Position numbers and translations under genes: made by a program. A stretch of DNA of 64,000 bases, from NCBI GenBank assembly GCA_945643635.1, contig CALZFC010000035.1, positions 1,007,001-1,071,000 of the forward strand, given 5' to 3'. This stretch comes from Allodiplogaster sudhausi (taxonomy: Eukaryota; Nematoda; Chromadorea; Rhabditida; Diplogasteridae). Positions 10,593-23,298 of this stretch are shown one piece after another; position 1 is the stretch's first letter; every line of letters starts with the position of its first letter. Below the pieces are notes generated by a model that saw only the letters and a program-made list of their open reading frames with translations, was not told the origin of the DNA and searched no databases.

Positions 10593-12012
10593 CACGATCG
10601 TCGTATATGTTTTTTCTTAGTTAACAAAATTTAGTTGTAAAATTACAAAGCTTTTCATGGAATTTATATTCACTTAAATAATGCCAAGAGAATACATAAA
10701 AATGCTAATATAACGAGTATGTCTGTTACCGTATATGATTCTCCGGCGGGGCAAGCATGTACTGATTGCTGTATATCCTTGGCATACTTTAGATGAGACT
10801 GATTATAATTGGAGGAAGGCAAGGCATGATAGACAGCCATACATGTATTGTTTTTTAATGTGTCCCACTACTGTTATAGCTCGGGAGCAAGCCGAATGAC
10901 CAATCGTCTGGCGAGTGTTCCACACGCCCATCGGGAGTTATGGGGATGGAAAAATCGCTTTTGGCTAATTGAGAAGCTATCGTAATCATGAAGTGTTAGC
11001 ACTAGTAATCGAAATGGAGGCGAGAGATGGAACACAATAAAATAATAAATTTTTGGCAAACAGGGAAAATAAAATTTTAATAGAGTACATGAAGTTGCTT
11101 AATCATTACACGAACCGTGTCGTTAGAGCGATAACGTTGTGTCCAAGTCAAGGGACTTCTGAACATATTTTAGCTCATAATAGACACACATACAAATGTC
11201 AAAATACACAATGGGAAGGGCGGGGTTATGTAAGCAAGTCAACACAGATGGGCTTATAAACAACTGGCGTTTGCTTCAACTGCCCGAGGTGCGTTCCACC
11301 CTCGCAAAGCCGGTTTGCGCTCGGCTTTCTAGTCGACTTATGTACATATGTGTAATACGCGAGAAACGCCTTTCCGATTCCTTTCTGCTCACCGCTGGTC
11401 TGCATTACCGTAACAAAAAAGCCATGAAAAAGCTGAACATGAGCTTCGGCATAAATAAGCTGCCGCTTACTGGATGACATCAATCTCATTGTCAGACGAA
11501 CTCGTTATGTGGAAAATGCTAATTTTGATTCTCTAATTACAATTTTTATTTACGTGACTCAAATTATAGGAAAGTTCTCTAATCCTTCACCATAAAACGT
11601 TGTTGGCCATCGAAATGTATTTTTTTTTATAATAAGACGTTGTTATTTTAGTCCACTTTACTGTAATTCACTGTAGAGACGAGGGAAGGATTGGCGTATC
11701 ACTTATTTATCTCCGGGAACCAGAACAACATCAGGTCAACAATGACAGAAGCAACCGCCTACGAAGAGCCTGGGAGAGGAGACTGACCAAGAATGGGACT
11801 GGAATAGCATTCGGTTATGATATTTAGGGAAGGTAGGATGGAAAGGCCGATGAAAGACATTTTCAGAGATTCTGAAGAAGCAGATGAAGTCACTCGATGA
11901 CCACGCAATGCCGGCAGGTAGCTGTTCGAAAGTGTAGAGACAAAACAGACAGAGAAAGATCGATAGAGAAAAAGTTTTTTTATTATAATTAAATGTCAGT
12001 GCAAACAGAAAA
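10593..12012. repeat. segmental duplication block, partner of about 60,240-61,430
   Basis: Similar stretches occur in the same order at 60 kb, including matches near 10,800-10,840 / 60,495-60,530, 11,380-11,450 / 60,610-60,700 and 11,820-11,990 / 61,270-61,430. Short ORFs (11,053-11,477) are not supported as genes. The block shows two related chromosome segments about 49 kb apart in the same orientation. Confidence 0.45.
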
Positions 12013-12112
12013 GGGACCCTCAAAGGGTTGCATTCAATGGGGAGCTTCTTTCGGTGGACCAGACTCCCTGGAAACAATCGCGGCGGAACGGCTGATCTAC
12101 GCCGCCCGTGCA
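12013..12112 (-). pseudogene. decayed 3' end of a major sperm protein gene
   Basis: Minus-strand DNA aligns with the last exon of the MSP copy at 38,411-38,548. Blocks equivalent to FRREWFQG and [12 protein letters not shown] survive as CCGCCGCGA..GTTTCCAGGG and AAGCTCCCCATTGAATGCAA. Indels and substitutions destroy the frame (it reads HRKKLPIECNP and the terminal stop is lost). No upstream MSP exons remain beside it. Confidence 0.6.
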
Positions 12113-12559
12113 GTGCCTTCATGATTATGCTAGATCCTGGACGGTCCCACCTTGACGACGAGTCTTTTTTTATAAATGAGGCACAAAAATAGTATATGTA
12201 TGCCCTATTTTCACGATTAGTAGCCCCGTTGTACAATTTTTTCAATACCTTTGCGAGGGAGGTGCACTATTGGTACTATTTTTCAATGTGGTACACCAAA
12301 AGTTTGATAGCAACATTTTATTCTTTAAAAAAGAACAATAGCTCGTCTCCAATGCAATCATCACTGGAAAGACTTTTACCACAGAACGAGGGTGCTGTTG
12401 GAGAGGGAGGGGTCTAATATAAGGAGGAAGAAGATGACTAATTGAGAAGACGAACAGATGTTTTGCTATTGTAAAGCATTACACGTTAAAAGTGAAAGGA
12501 GATGAATGGAACGATTGGCAGCAGCTGGGATCGGAATGTCCTCACTGGCTATTCACCGT

Positions 12560-14630
12560 TCACGACGCAGCGGTTAGTTCTCTGTTTCCTCTGAGTAAAG
12601 CCCTGGACCATCCGACAAGAGCGTGCCTAAAAGTATGTTAGTATGCTCAACGACTTCTGGGATTGAGTGGTATTCTTGCTTCATAATTTTTTTTTCATTT
12701 GAAAAGAGTTTGCTTTCAAAATTACGAGTAAGTTGTTGCTCGAATGGATGTAACCTAAAATTAGCTTTAATGTTTTTGTTCTCTTTAATTTCTATCTCAG
12801 ACCGATAATCCTTAACAACGGCGAGAACGACGACGGCGTCGAATGCAGGGAAGATCGGGAAGAGCATCGAGACGATGCCGGGCGGGATGTTCAGGCGGAT
12901 GCCGAGGAGCGGAAAGACGATCGCCAGCACTTCCGGTGCGTAGATGCAGAGGATCGGCGCGAGCAGCTCAAGACAATTAATTAAGAGGGTCAGACGAATC
13001 AGTCAGTGTGTAAAGTTATAGTAATACTATATTCAGAGATTCTTCGATAGATCGATCATATTTATGGTTAGCAGAAAAAAGTGTAAATGACAAATAAGAC
13101 CTGAAGAACGAGCGCGAGGAAGAGCTGGAATTGCATGCTCGCCATGCGCTTGCTGCGAATGTCGCCGCGCACCTCAATCGATCGATTATGTTTCCTTTAG
13201 TTACTTGTTTAGATTGATCTACCTTACTGATCGCGCGAACAATGGAGTACGACCAGAAGACGACGGCGAGCAGCTGAGTGCACGTCTGACCAAGAAGCCA
13301 GCCACACGCGATGGCTGCCAGCGGATCTCTCATGCCCTATACATTAAAAGAAATGTTCTTCTCGAATTTTCTATATTAATTTTGTGATCTACCACTCATA
13401 TTTTGCAAAAATACATGCAAAATTATAAGAATAATACACATCTCTTGAGTCTGGCAGCGAATGAGTCACCACTTCACCTGATTGTACATGAAGGACGAAT
13501 GGTGAAATGAAGGAAAGTTTGGCTGAAAGATGTCGCGAGTCAGATTCGCGACAACTTCTTCCGTCGGGACGTAGCCAACCTTAATTGAATATCGATCGAG
13601 ATGTGATCGAATTTGGAAACATTGTTAGTAAAAAAGAAAGTACATTCCCGCTATTAACCTTAACCATGACGCAGCTTATACTCCATGAAACGAAATAGGC
13701 AGCTAGGAGAGCTGCGAGCGCTGATCGCGTCTCAAGGAATTTGCTCTTGGAAGGTCTGAAAGATCCAAAATCTTCTATCAATGAATCGGAACTTTGTTAT
13801 AACCGCGGCTTTACCACTTGGAAAACATTCTAACATGCGTTCGAAAGTACTCTGACTTGCATAGAAGCACGTAGCGATACATGAAGCAATAGACGAGCAG
13901 CTGAATAGTGACCGAGTGAGTCGCGCCGTAGATGCCGTGGCCCCATCTATGTACATGTTTATATCGCTAATTGTCATATCGCTAATTAATTATCATCTTT
14001 TTATTTTACTATTTTATGTGTCAGTATTTAAGAAGGCGAAGATGCGCTAACTCGAGATAGACCGCGCCGCTCATGAACATGAACCATGAGCCGTTCAGAA
14101 CGCCGGAAACCTTTATTAAAAATGTTAATTAATTAATTAATTAATTAATTTAACAAAAATATATAAAAAAAAAAGTAGAGCTATATTCGCACCGGTCGAA
14201 AGAGCAAACAGAGCACGCTGAAAAAGACGTCATGTACGGCGAACGAGATTATGTAATACTTGTAGTTGCCGATGTGCACGCCACTATTGGTTAGCGCCAG
14301 GAAGATCAACAGCACATTGGCTACTAGTGCCGTGTCTATAAAAGGCATTATAGACATCATTGATATCATCATAGACATACATCATCATAGATATCTATTT
14401 AGATATATCTAGAAGAAGGCAAGCATTTTTGTTTGCTTGAGCATTTATGTAAAATATGTATATAATTACCATCAAAATTCAGATATGATAATATTTTTTC
14501 AACATAAAAATAAATGGATAATAATCTAATGACAATTACAAAAAAAGAAAGATACAAAAATGATCTCCTCACAAATGCTCGTTGACTCGACGACTGAAAT
14601 GACGTTGAGCGAACCTTCCGAGATGTCCAT
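12560..14630 (-). CDS. str-type seven-transmembrane chemoreceptor, 10 exons, intact (319 aa)
   Basis: Predicted nematode chemosensory GPCR of the Str superfamily (str/srj/srd type), acting in the plasma or ciliary membrane of sensory neurons; ligand unknown. Exons on the minus strand: 14573-14630, 14193-14335, 14052-14110, 13857-13946, 13665-13755, 13478-13579, 13223-13336, 13101-13172, 12803-12966 and 12560-12626; all phases match and the sum is 320 codons including the stop, normal for the family. TM1-2 is read from YTALVANVLLIFLALTNSG and YKYYIISFAVHDVFFSVL, TM3 ends MYRYVLLCK, TM5 contains LLGQTCTQLLAVVFW, then KRMASMQFQLFLAL before TM6, and the family-typical TM7 end is MLFPIFPAFDAVVVLAVVKDYR split as PIFPAFDAVV and KDYR. 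A degenerate inverted copy of its 3' half lies at 54,578-55,242. Confidence 0.85.
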
Positions 14631-14639
14631 TGCTCCAAT

Positions 14640-15779
14640 TCTGATGCAATCAATAGTGCACTTTATAGAACTTATCTTAGTACTACAAATTTTATACAGA
14701 CAATTTACATATGGATGAGTTTTAAACTAATGAATGGCCAGGCTTAGCGCAAGAATTTGAGAGTGAATCCAACAAATCTTCTCACAATCAGAATCGGTGA
14801 GATTATGAGTCAAAAGAGAGCAAACGAACAAAGACAAAATCACGCCCATGTTTCTCACATAAGACAATTGTCTTTTTCCCCACGTCCTACGTTTCACGAG
14901 TACGTGACTCAATGCTGTTAATTGTACTTACCTTAGGATCTACAACAAAAGAAATGTAATATTTTGCCATTGTTTCTCACTCTTACGCACATAGACAGAG
15001 ACTGATGTTTCAATGTTTGAAAGAGAAATGCCCCAGGAGCTGTTCAAACACCACATGCAACCGAAATATAAATTGCTGAATGTGCGAATAAAAAAGCTGA
15101 CTAGCTATTGTAGAAGTATGATTGTAAGCCGTCTTAAGACAAGTCTGTATAAAGGTGAATGTGGAAGAAATTATGTGGGGACGGAAATCTACCGTAATCT
15201 ATGTATTTATCTAGCATATAAGGTTGTTTGAAGACGCCCACTGCGACAAGGATATTATTGAAGATTTGGATAGCTTATTCCGGATAAGCTTCAGTAAGCT
15301 TGAATGCTTCGCATTTTGAAATTTTTTATCTCGCATTGTCAGAACAATGATAAACATTCATTCATCGCATGAGAATGGACACCGGATTAATCAAAAGACA
15401 TGATTCAAAACAATATCTAGTATGTAATCTGAAGGCGTAGAAATCCGTTAATAAACATTCAAGATTTCGCGCCTTCAATATCTCTACCGGATTGGCGAAG
15501 TGGATTTACTCTATGCAAGCAACACAAATACCTGGAACAAGATACATAGATATGAGATTATGATTTGCTAGCGATCTTGATTCATTCCTGCAAATAGCGA
15601 ACAGCCTGACGCTACATACATACATATAACTCTTAAACTTATGCCATGCGACAAGCATAAATATACGGTTGATAAATGATATAATTTCTTTAACAATTAA
15701 AACTGATAATTTAAACCCTGGAAACTACAACTCATAAAAAAATGTTTTGATTTTTTGTATGATTTATTGCCCACACATA
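14640..15779. other. intergenic DNA and duplication partner of 8,690-9,420
   Basis: From about 14,990 this is the second copy of the duplicated block described at 8,690. No gene is supported; the ORF at 15,013-15,231 lies entirely in repeat sequence. Confidence 0.5.
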
Positions 15780-15997
15780 AGGTCATCAAATGGCATGGGA
15801 AATATTGTAAGTTTCCACGTTCTTGTTGGTGTGTCGCATTCAATAGCGGCACCAGTCAAGGGATTTTGAATGAGACTTCACCTCCAGGTCTTAAATGATC
15901 ATTGTGATCGAAAAAAAATATATATCGCTTTGATGTATTAATGTTCAAAAAAAGATTAGCGACATACGGAACGATGTACATGAATGGGCCATGCGGG
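15780..15997 (-). pseudogene. C6-like secreted protein, copy C, split by the 14.5-kb palindrome
   Basis: The minus strand reads a last exon with PPGGE, a frame break, then ECDTPTRTWKLTI and DDLMCGQ before a stop, matching the 3' end of the other C6-like copies. The preceding CPPG exon is interrupted after 15,997. Its remainder (GCGGGCATTGGTATCGCA) continues at 30,491 beyond the palindrome, followed by the normal intron sequence. The exon was therefore cut by the insertion; the frame break may be older or younger. Confidence 0.65.
15992..15997 (+). repeat. target-site duplication, left copy (TGCGGG)
   Basis: TGCGGG directly precedes the palindrome and is repeated at 30,491-30,496. Uninterrupted relatives at 9,740, 44,880 and 47,285 have GGCGGGCA only once at this place, so the second copy arose on insertion. 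Confidence 0.8.
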
Positions 15998-16217
15998 ATG
16001 ATGAGTGTGCTCATGTTCTTAGGCAAGTGAAATTTTTCTAAGTCCAGAACTCCCGTTGAAATTTTCGACCGTTATTTTTCTAAGTCCAGAAGTCCCCGTT
16101 GAAATTTTCACCCGATATTTTTCTAAGTCCAGAACGCCCCGTTGAAATTTTTCCCGTTATTTTTTTAAGTCCAGGATTCATTCCACCGTGTTCTTGGTCG
16201 ATCGAAATATTACAAGT

Positions 16218-17640
16218 CCATGATCCTGACAGGATCCGAACCTGGGTCGCTTGCGTCGTAAGTCCCCGCGTTACCAATCGGCCAATCGTCTATCATACCA
16301 AGTAGCAAGTGAAGGTGTAGACATTCGTGTGGAAGTGATCATACATTAAAGATCACACATCACTCACCGGAGGGGGGATATTGCCATTTCTGCTTGTTGA
16401 AATATCACAAGTCCAGAACACTGAGAGGAATCGAACCTGAGCCGCTTGTGTAGTATGTAGTATCGTTACCAATGGGCTATTCGGTCATCATACCAACTTG
16501 CAAGTGAAGATGTAGACATTCGTGTGGAATGTGATCATAAATCACATGATCACAGATTATCCCCAGGGGGGGGGGGGTAATATTTTTCAGCCAGTGGAAA
16601 TATCACAAGTCCGGAATAAATAGAGCAATTGATATTGACCCAAGGAGGAATCGAACCAGGACCTTTTTATTTGAAAACAAACTCACTACCAATGAGCCAA
16701 TCGGACGTCATACCAACTCTCAACTGAATATGTAGACATGCAAACGTGTATGTAGAAGTGATGCAACCCCAAGTCCAAAACCCCCAGTGAATAATTCACC
16801 CTTGTATTATTTCCCAAAACATATTCCATTATTGAACTGTCTAAATATCACAAGTCCAGTTATGCATTTTATCATATTCAATATATAACAATCACGATGA
16901 TGCACAATTCTCGAGAACAGATTTTTCACGAATATTATTGAGGGTGACATTGTGAAACAATGCAGATTGGATTCTCTGGTTGACGACGATACAAGAATTG
17001 CAGAGACGAATATTCGTCATGTTGTTCGTCGTAGTGTCATTAAGCCTTGCACAAACATTGCAAACGGCAATGACGATGAATCGGTGGCTTTTCAAGAGGT
17101 GTCCGTGGTTGCTTACATGTGATGGACGTTGGAAGGCATCAACTAGTTCCTTGAAGCTGTTCTGCAAATTTATAACAAATGGTGAAATTGCAAGAGCACG
17201 AGAAAAGTATACCTTTGCCTTAGATTCATCCTTTGCAGTCGCATTAAACCTTCGTTTGCGTTCACGAAGCTGAAAATGAAAGATATATGGAAAATATTCA
17301 AAAACACGCAATTTTAAACAAAACCTTTTCTTTACGCGAAGTCTTTTACATTGAGGAAATCGAAGACGAAGAAGATGAAGATGAAGAAGACTGGGAACGA
17401 GCCATTTGACCTGCTTGAATAGTTCAAATAATGACTGTCTCAGTCGTCAAAGGGGCGGACCCCAGGGGAGATTCACTCCTCGTCGTATTTTCACAAGTCC
17501 AGATCTCGGCCAGTAGACATATGTATCACAAGTCCCGAATAAATACAGCAATTGAATTTGCCTAAAGGAGAAATGCAACATCGAAATTTTTGATTTGTAA
17601 ACGAACAACTACCAATGAGTCAATGAGCCAATCGGCCGTC
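16218..17640 (-). repeat. tRNA-derived SINE-like units (left arm copy)
   Basis: Mirror of the plus-strand units at 28,850-30,270, described there. Confidence 0.6.
16892..17311 (-). CDS. unknown basic/CxxC protein in palindrome, left copy
   Basis: Mirror of the ORF at 29,179-29,598, with one amino-acid difference (VDAFQ here, VNAFQ there). See that entry. Confidence 0.4.
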   Translation of the reverse strand: MRVFEYFPYIFHFQLRERKRRFNATAKDESKAKVYFSRALAISPFVINLQNSFKELVDAFQRPSHVSNHGHLLKSHRFIVIAVCNVCARLNDTTTNNMTNIRLCNSCIVVNQRIQSALFHNVTLNNIREKSVLENCASS

Positions 17641-18239
17641 ATACCAGCTCCCAATTGAACATGTGCGCATACATACGTACATGTACAAGTGACAAGTTAT
17701 ACAATAATATATTCCCAACTCCAAACACTCCATGAATTTATATCATTGCATTTTCACAAGTCCAGGAAGAATGAGTAGTGAGAGGATGAACAAACTGTAC
17801 GGAAATATTCTCCAGTGTACAAGCATAAATTAAGAACAAGTATTTCAATGTACTCTATTTAGTATATTGGGCACAACATTTAGGCAGTACAAAGACAGTT
17901 GGCAATGCAAAGACATGAATCGTTAGTGCATACATATAGTACAATGAAAACAGCAAATGAGGGATGTCAATAGCTGTGTATAAAGTAAGAGAAACTATTA
18001 TCGAAAATCTCGAAATAAATAAATGAAGGAAGAAAGCTATCGGCCTCCCTGTAATATTAGTTACAAAGATATAGGCATTCATACGTATATCTTCAAGTGA
18101 TACAATAATTTATTCCAAGTTCAAAAGCCTACCTAGAATAATTCACCATCGTATTTTTCCAAGTCCATTATAATTTTTTTCCAGGAAGAAGAAACATACA
18201 TATTTTATAGTATGAATCTACCTCTAAAATGACGACCAA

Positions 18240-19330
18240 GTATTTAATGAACTCCAATCGGTAGGCGTAAATTATTTTGTCAATGTTAGTAAGTCGATTG
18301 TTTCAAGAAACAGAAGTGATGAACGCACGTTACAAAGTAATGTTATTTAATTCGATTAGCCTATAACAAATAAGCTGTGATACGAGGAAGTTCTACAGAA
18401 AAACAATTATATTAGAATACACAACTAACCAAAAAATTGTTGTTATAGTTCAATAGTCAGATACATAACTAATGTATATCCAATAAGTTCAGTTCGCATT
18501 ACCAATTCAAGTATGCAACTTATGAATATTATGTACATACAAAAAGGAATTGTCAATGAATGGTTAACTCATATATCATATCAGTTGGACGTAAATAAAG
18601 ATAGACATTGCCAACGCCAAGGAAGGCATCTAGAACGAAGCCACAAACAATACATTTGATAGCGAAAGTCTAACAGTTACTTTGCTTCCTACTCTATGCA
18701 CTAGTAATATTGAAATTGACGATGTGAAAGACGATCCGTTCTTCATTGTCTGTTACCACATGTTTGACAGCTTCTACTCATCTTACATTTCGACCTTTTT
18801 ATAGAATGTCTAAGAAGAAATCGTAAGCGTGAATTATTTGTCAATGTTAGTTGGTCGATTGTTTAACGAAGCATATGTGGATGTACTCAAGTTACACATT
18901 AATGTTGTTTAACTCGATTAGCCTATAACAAATAAGCAGTGATACTAGGGAATTCTACAAAAAAACAATCATAAAACAAGGCACAACTCACCAAAAAAAA
19001 ATCTTGGTGAAGTTCAATAGTCAGACACATAACGTATATATCCATTAAGAATATTATGTACATACAAAGCATATTCTCAGAGAATAGTTAATACATATAT
19101 CTTATCAGTTGGACGTATATAAAGAAGATGCTGCAAACACAGATTAAACCAAGTGTGCATCACAAACAATACATTTGATTATGAAAGTCACAAATTGCAA
19201 ACAGTTATCTTGACTCCTTCTCTATGCAATAGCAATATTGAAAGGTGATTTTGCTATCGTTCTCGATATGTGTAATATGATCCGTTCTTCATTGAAGAAA
19301 CTTTATTGTAAATGCAATAGTAGTATTGAA
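18240..19330. repeat. tandem duplication of about 560 bp inside the arm
   Basis: Two successive units share ATTATTTGTCAATGTTAGT, CGATTAGCCTATAACAAATA, CAATAGTCAGA.ACATAAC, GTTGGACGTA.ATAAAG and ATACATTTGAT in order. They are mirrored at about 27,159-28,250. The units are diverged from each other, so this duplication is older than the palindrome. No ORF spans it. Confidence 0.65.
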
Positions 19331-20917
19331 AGTAATGTTGATTCCATACTCGAAATGGAATATGATCATCATTCATTGTCTAATGTAAGGTCAAAATGTT
19401 GACAGTTTCCTCCTCAATGATTTTCAATCATTCTTCTTACATCGAAATATTACAAACCAAAGAACACCATGGTGAACAAGAGTGCAAATACTCTACATAC
19501 ATTGTTTATTGCACACCGAGGCAGGATCATATTGAAACGAAATCGTATTATTAATAATAAATTTACTGTGGGGCACCACAGGGGGTTGTGATATGCTATT
19601 GAGTTTGAGTCTGAAACACATACAAATGGGGTTCTATCACTAAGGAAAGCGCAGTAGAAGTTTAAGATACCACATAACTTCACAATTTTATCATACTAAA
19701 AAGAATAGAAGTTGAATCAAAGATCTAAGAAAAAAGACTAGGGCCATAGAAACATAGTGTTTCTAATCTAATACGTTGTGGTTTTTTTAGATGACAGACT
19801 AAAGAAAAGAGAGTTCGCAGGAATGGTGGATCGGTATCCAAATTGTGCTGGACTAAGAAGATTATGTTTGTTTAGGTAATCCAGTATGAGGATAAAAATT
19901 ATACGTTCTATTACCGTGGAGGTTGAGGAGATTGGACAGAAGGGTTCCCGGGATCGGACAGTTCCCGGGATCAGACTTAATACATTTTTGATTATAAACA
20001 GGACGCACTATCGCAGTAAGTAAATGAATATGTAGAAGGAACTGATTGAACATAATAAAAAACTGGGGTGCAAGAAATAGTAGAGGTTTCTTTCATGTAA
20101 ACATATGGAATATTGCCGGAGGAGGTAATATTTCTAATGAAAGGCTGAGAATTTTTATTCATTTATTCATTTATATGTACATCAAAAGGGGGATATGACA
20201 TGAAGATAATTGAACAACAATTCACGCAGCAAGAACATAGCATGTACGAAGAATTTCCAGTACATAATATTAGATGAAAAGAGAAGAAAGAAAATATGTA
20301 ACTAATAGAAACGATATGTAGACTCAATGACACTAAAGTACAATAGAAAAGTAATAGATAATATATAAAGATAATTACTTAGAGGAGCGTTTACGCATTA
20401 TTCACAAGGATATGGAGTATAAGTGGACGAGGGTACAGATAATTGACAAGACAGGGTATGATACATAGTTGAAATGCACGCACACATACCTCAACCAAAG
20501 TGCTGAAGTTAATGCAAAATGGAAAGATACTAGTAATGTATGCCAAAGGTGTGATGAGGTAGAAGACTCAGAGGATTGGACATTACATATCATGGAACTC
20601 AACATAGATTTTATTGTCTTTCAAATGACAGCTTAATAGTTATGTTTCATATGTCTAAGCAATAATATGTCTAAGCAATAGCACACTCACCACAATGAAG
20701 ATACTTTTCAGCTGCATTCTGAAAGGATTATCTCTCCATCTTAATTACAATAAAAGGAGGAATGACAGACTAAGGCTTCTTAGCCTCAACAGTATTCATT
20801 CTGTAGGAGATGATATATGATGGAGTGAAGTAAAAGGTCTATCTATGCATCTATGTATATGGTACCTATGCCAACGAACTACATTAATTTTACAAGATTA
20901 GTAGGACTGAGCATATT

Positions 20918-21283
20918 TTGTTATTATTTAGAGAGTTACACGAACTTTCCAATTCGTTTACTTGCAATTTTCTCATGTTCATACAAGTTGTATTAAAAGA
21001 AAGATTTCTGTATGTAAGAGTCAGTAAAGTTGTAAAGAGGAGAGGGGTTAGCAATAGTGTGGGAAATATACATGAACTTTCCGAACTTTTCTATTACTCC
21101 TCAATCTTTGTAACTGTTTATTTATTTAATTATATTAATCAAAGCGGGCATGATTTAACAACATTTGACGTAGCAAAAGCGTGGAATAAATATAGACAGA
21201 ATATCCTAAACACAAGAAGAACATTTCATGAAGCCATAACATATTTAACAAATATCATTTCTCGGAATATAGACTTAAAATAA
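20918..21283 (+). CDS. unknown ORF in palindrome, left copy (121 codons)
   Basis: Not recognised. The ORF ends HEAITYLTNIISRNIDLK and contains GHDLTTFDVAKAWNKYRQN; its second half has varied, coding-like composition. TTATTTAG just before the ATG-proximal region could be an acceptor, so this may be the last exon of a spliced gene. It is mirrored at 25,206-25,571. Confidence 0.3.
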   Translation: MLLFRELHELSNSFTCNFLMFIQVVLKERFLYVRVSKVVKRRGVSNSVGNIHELSELFYYSSIFVTVYLFNYINQSGHDLTTFDVAKAWNKYRQNILNTRRTFHEAITYLTNIISRNIDLK

Positions 21284-21403
21284 GTTTTATCATGATCATA
21301 TTCTACATGGATTTAGAAGAAGAACATATATTTCACAGAACAATGTAGGTATTAAGCGAAAGTGGGAAAGGATGCTTTACAATCAGCAGCAATCATCTTG
21401 ATC

Positions 21404-21851
21404 TTATAGCGCCACTGAGAGAAATTCCAGAGGGAAGAAAGCGTTGTCGGCTGACGAAACTAGAGGTAGGCTAGGGGCATGCACTTGTGAACCATGTTGA
21501 CAGAACATGTATTCCTGAATTATTCGATTTGTAAAACAAAAAAAAAGAATGGCAGTAAAATATAAAAAAGACCTGAATGGAGACCCTGACAGGTATTCTA
21601 CCGAGAGAACTGTGATGCCCTGCGACATTTAATCGAACAGTGATGTGCGTCGATGAGTTTGAGCCTGGGAGAATGCGTGGCTGATTGATGATGAAGTTTT
21701 CGATGAGGTGGTTAGTGCGAATTCGTTCCTCTCGAAGGATGTTATTGATTGAATCAATCTCGTCCGTTGTGAGAGTACTCGTCGCGATGATTCGAATTCC
21801 AAGTGTGAAGAAGAGATATATAGGGAGAGGAATGAAGTCTGGTAAGACCAT
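21404..21851 (-). CDS. PAZ-like (Argonaute-like) fragment, left copy
   Basis: Mirror of 24,638-25,085; the only difference noticed lies in the intron. See that entry. Confidence 0.35.
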
Positions 21852-23189
21852 GATCGCTACAACTCTGTTTATCATTGAAAGCATTACCAATTTGATAAAT
21901 AACATCAACGCTCACGATAATAATTATACATCAAAGAAAAATTGAAGATATAAAATGTAAAAAAAAGAACTAACGGTTAGCCGCTGTATGTAGCGAGACA
22001 TAAACCAACAAGCAAATCAACAATCCGATATCTGCGAAGGAAGATGTAATTCTTATCAGTCCTTAGGATCATAAAGGAGAGAGCTAAAATATGTGACTAC
22101 TAAAGTGAAGAGAAATAGTATAGGTTAGAAGACATAGAAACAAAAACACGAAAAAATAAATAACGAACAGAGATACTTGTTCTTCACCATTTTATCTGTT
22201 ACTTTATTGTTAGACCATGGCTATCCTTAACTCTATTGAATTTTGAAAACATTATTTAAAAATTTGATACACACCATCAACACATTCACTAATAATGATA
22301 GATCCAAGAAAATGAATGATATGTAAAATGAAAAAAAATTCATAGCCATTCTAAGTAATGTATATGTAACAAGGACAGTGAAGGAAAATAGTATAGGTAA
22401 GAAGACTTAGTAAAGGCAACAAAGATTGAATATATCTTACCTCATAATTTCTTCAGTTACATGTATGTTCTATTTTCTTTGTATTGGATGTTGCACCATA
22501 AGAAACGTTTGAAGCGTCACCTGTACAAAAATTCTTTATTTGGCCTGTTAAAAAACAAACTGTGATGTAATGTTTATTGACTATGCTGACCTTGTCTATG
22601 CCATGAAGGATTTTGTGAATGAAGATCACACTTTGCGTTTTGTTCTTACTTAAATAAATTTGTCGAAGAACATAAATGCAACTACTTGGACAAAGAGAGA
22701 AATAGATAAGAAGTAATACAAACCTTAGTGTCACATTTGGAATCTTCCTGGTAAATGTTTCCTACAATCAGACAAGACACTTGTTCACAAAACTTAAGAC
22801 ACCATACGCAAGAAAAAAAATCACTTACATCACATGGTCATACTTTGCCATATCGTTGTTGGAAACTTAGTGCACTATCTTTACCAATTATATTCGGAAA
22901 AAGAAGACATAGACATGTAAAATAACATGTAAAGTAAGTACTTTGACAATGAGAGAAATAAACAAGAAGTAATACAAACCATAGTGTCACATCTTGGAAT
23001 CTTACTGGTAAATGTTTCCTACAAACAGATACTTGTTCACAAAACTTAAGAAACCATATGCAAGAAAAAAAATCACTTACATCAAGATGGTCATACTTTG
23101 CCATATCGTTGTTGGAAACTTAATGCACTATCTTTGCCGATTATATTCGGAAAAAGAAGACATAGAAATATAAAATAACATGTAAAGTG

Positions 23190-23298
23190 AGTACTTAGAC
23201 AAAGAGAGAAACAGACAAAAAAGTAGTATAAACCATAGTGTCATATTTTGGAATCTTGCTTGTAAATTTTTCCAACAAACAGACAAGACAAATGAAGA
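23190..23298. other. unpaired spacer of the 14.5-kb palindrome
   Basis: 109 bp that is not mirrored. It looks like a diverged fragment of the adjacent tandem unit (GTAGTATAAACCATAGTGTC and CTTGTAAATTTTTCC recall the neighbouring repeats). The palindrome therefore formed by inverted joining of two arms ending at different points of a tandem array. Confidence 0.7.

Larger units (their letters stand above)
16028..18175. repeat. subterminal repeats of the palindrome (AAGTCCAG motif)
   Basis: About 14 copies of AAGTCCAG or a close variant, usually CACAAGTCCAGAA, occur in this 2.1-kb end, mirrored at 28,313-30,460. The outermost four (16,030-16,170) form a tandem of about 44 bp containing CCCGTTGAAATTTT. 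Clusters of short subterminal motifs often bind the transposase in DNA transposons; that role is inference. Confidence 0.7.
15998..23189 (+). repeat. left arm of the 14.5-kb palindrome
   Basis: Mirror image of 23,299-30,490. From outside to inside it holds AAGTCCAG repeats and tRNA-like units (16,028-18,175), a roughly 560-bp tandem duplication (18,240-19,330), AT-rich DNA with short ORFs (19,450-21,300), the PAZ-like fragment (21,404-21,851, minus), AT-rich DNA, and tandem units near the centre (22,700-23,189). Confidence 0.9.

Noticed and set aside
11736..12245. 169-codon minus ORF as a novel gene
   Set aside because: It contains the decayed MSP tail in a shifted frame and spans segmental-duplication DNA; the open frame is fortuitous.
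16034..16200. CRISPR-like array of evenly spaced AAGTCCAGAA repeats
   Set aside because: Eukaryotic context, intervening sequence is also repeated, and the motif continues irregularly for 2 kb; a tandem or subterminal repeat fits better.
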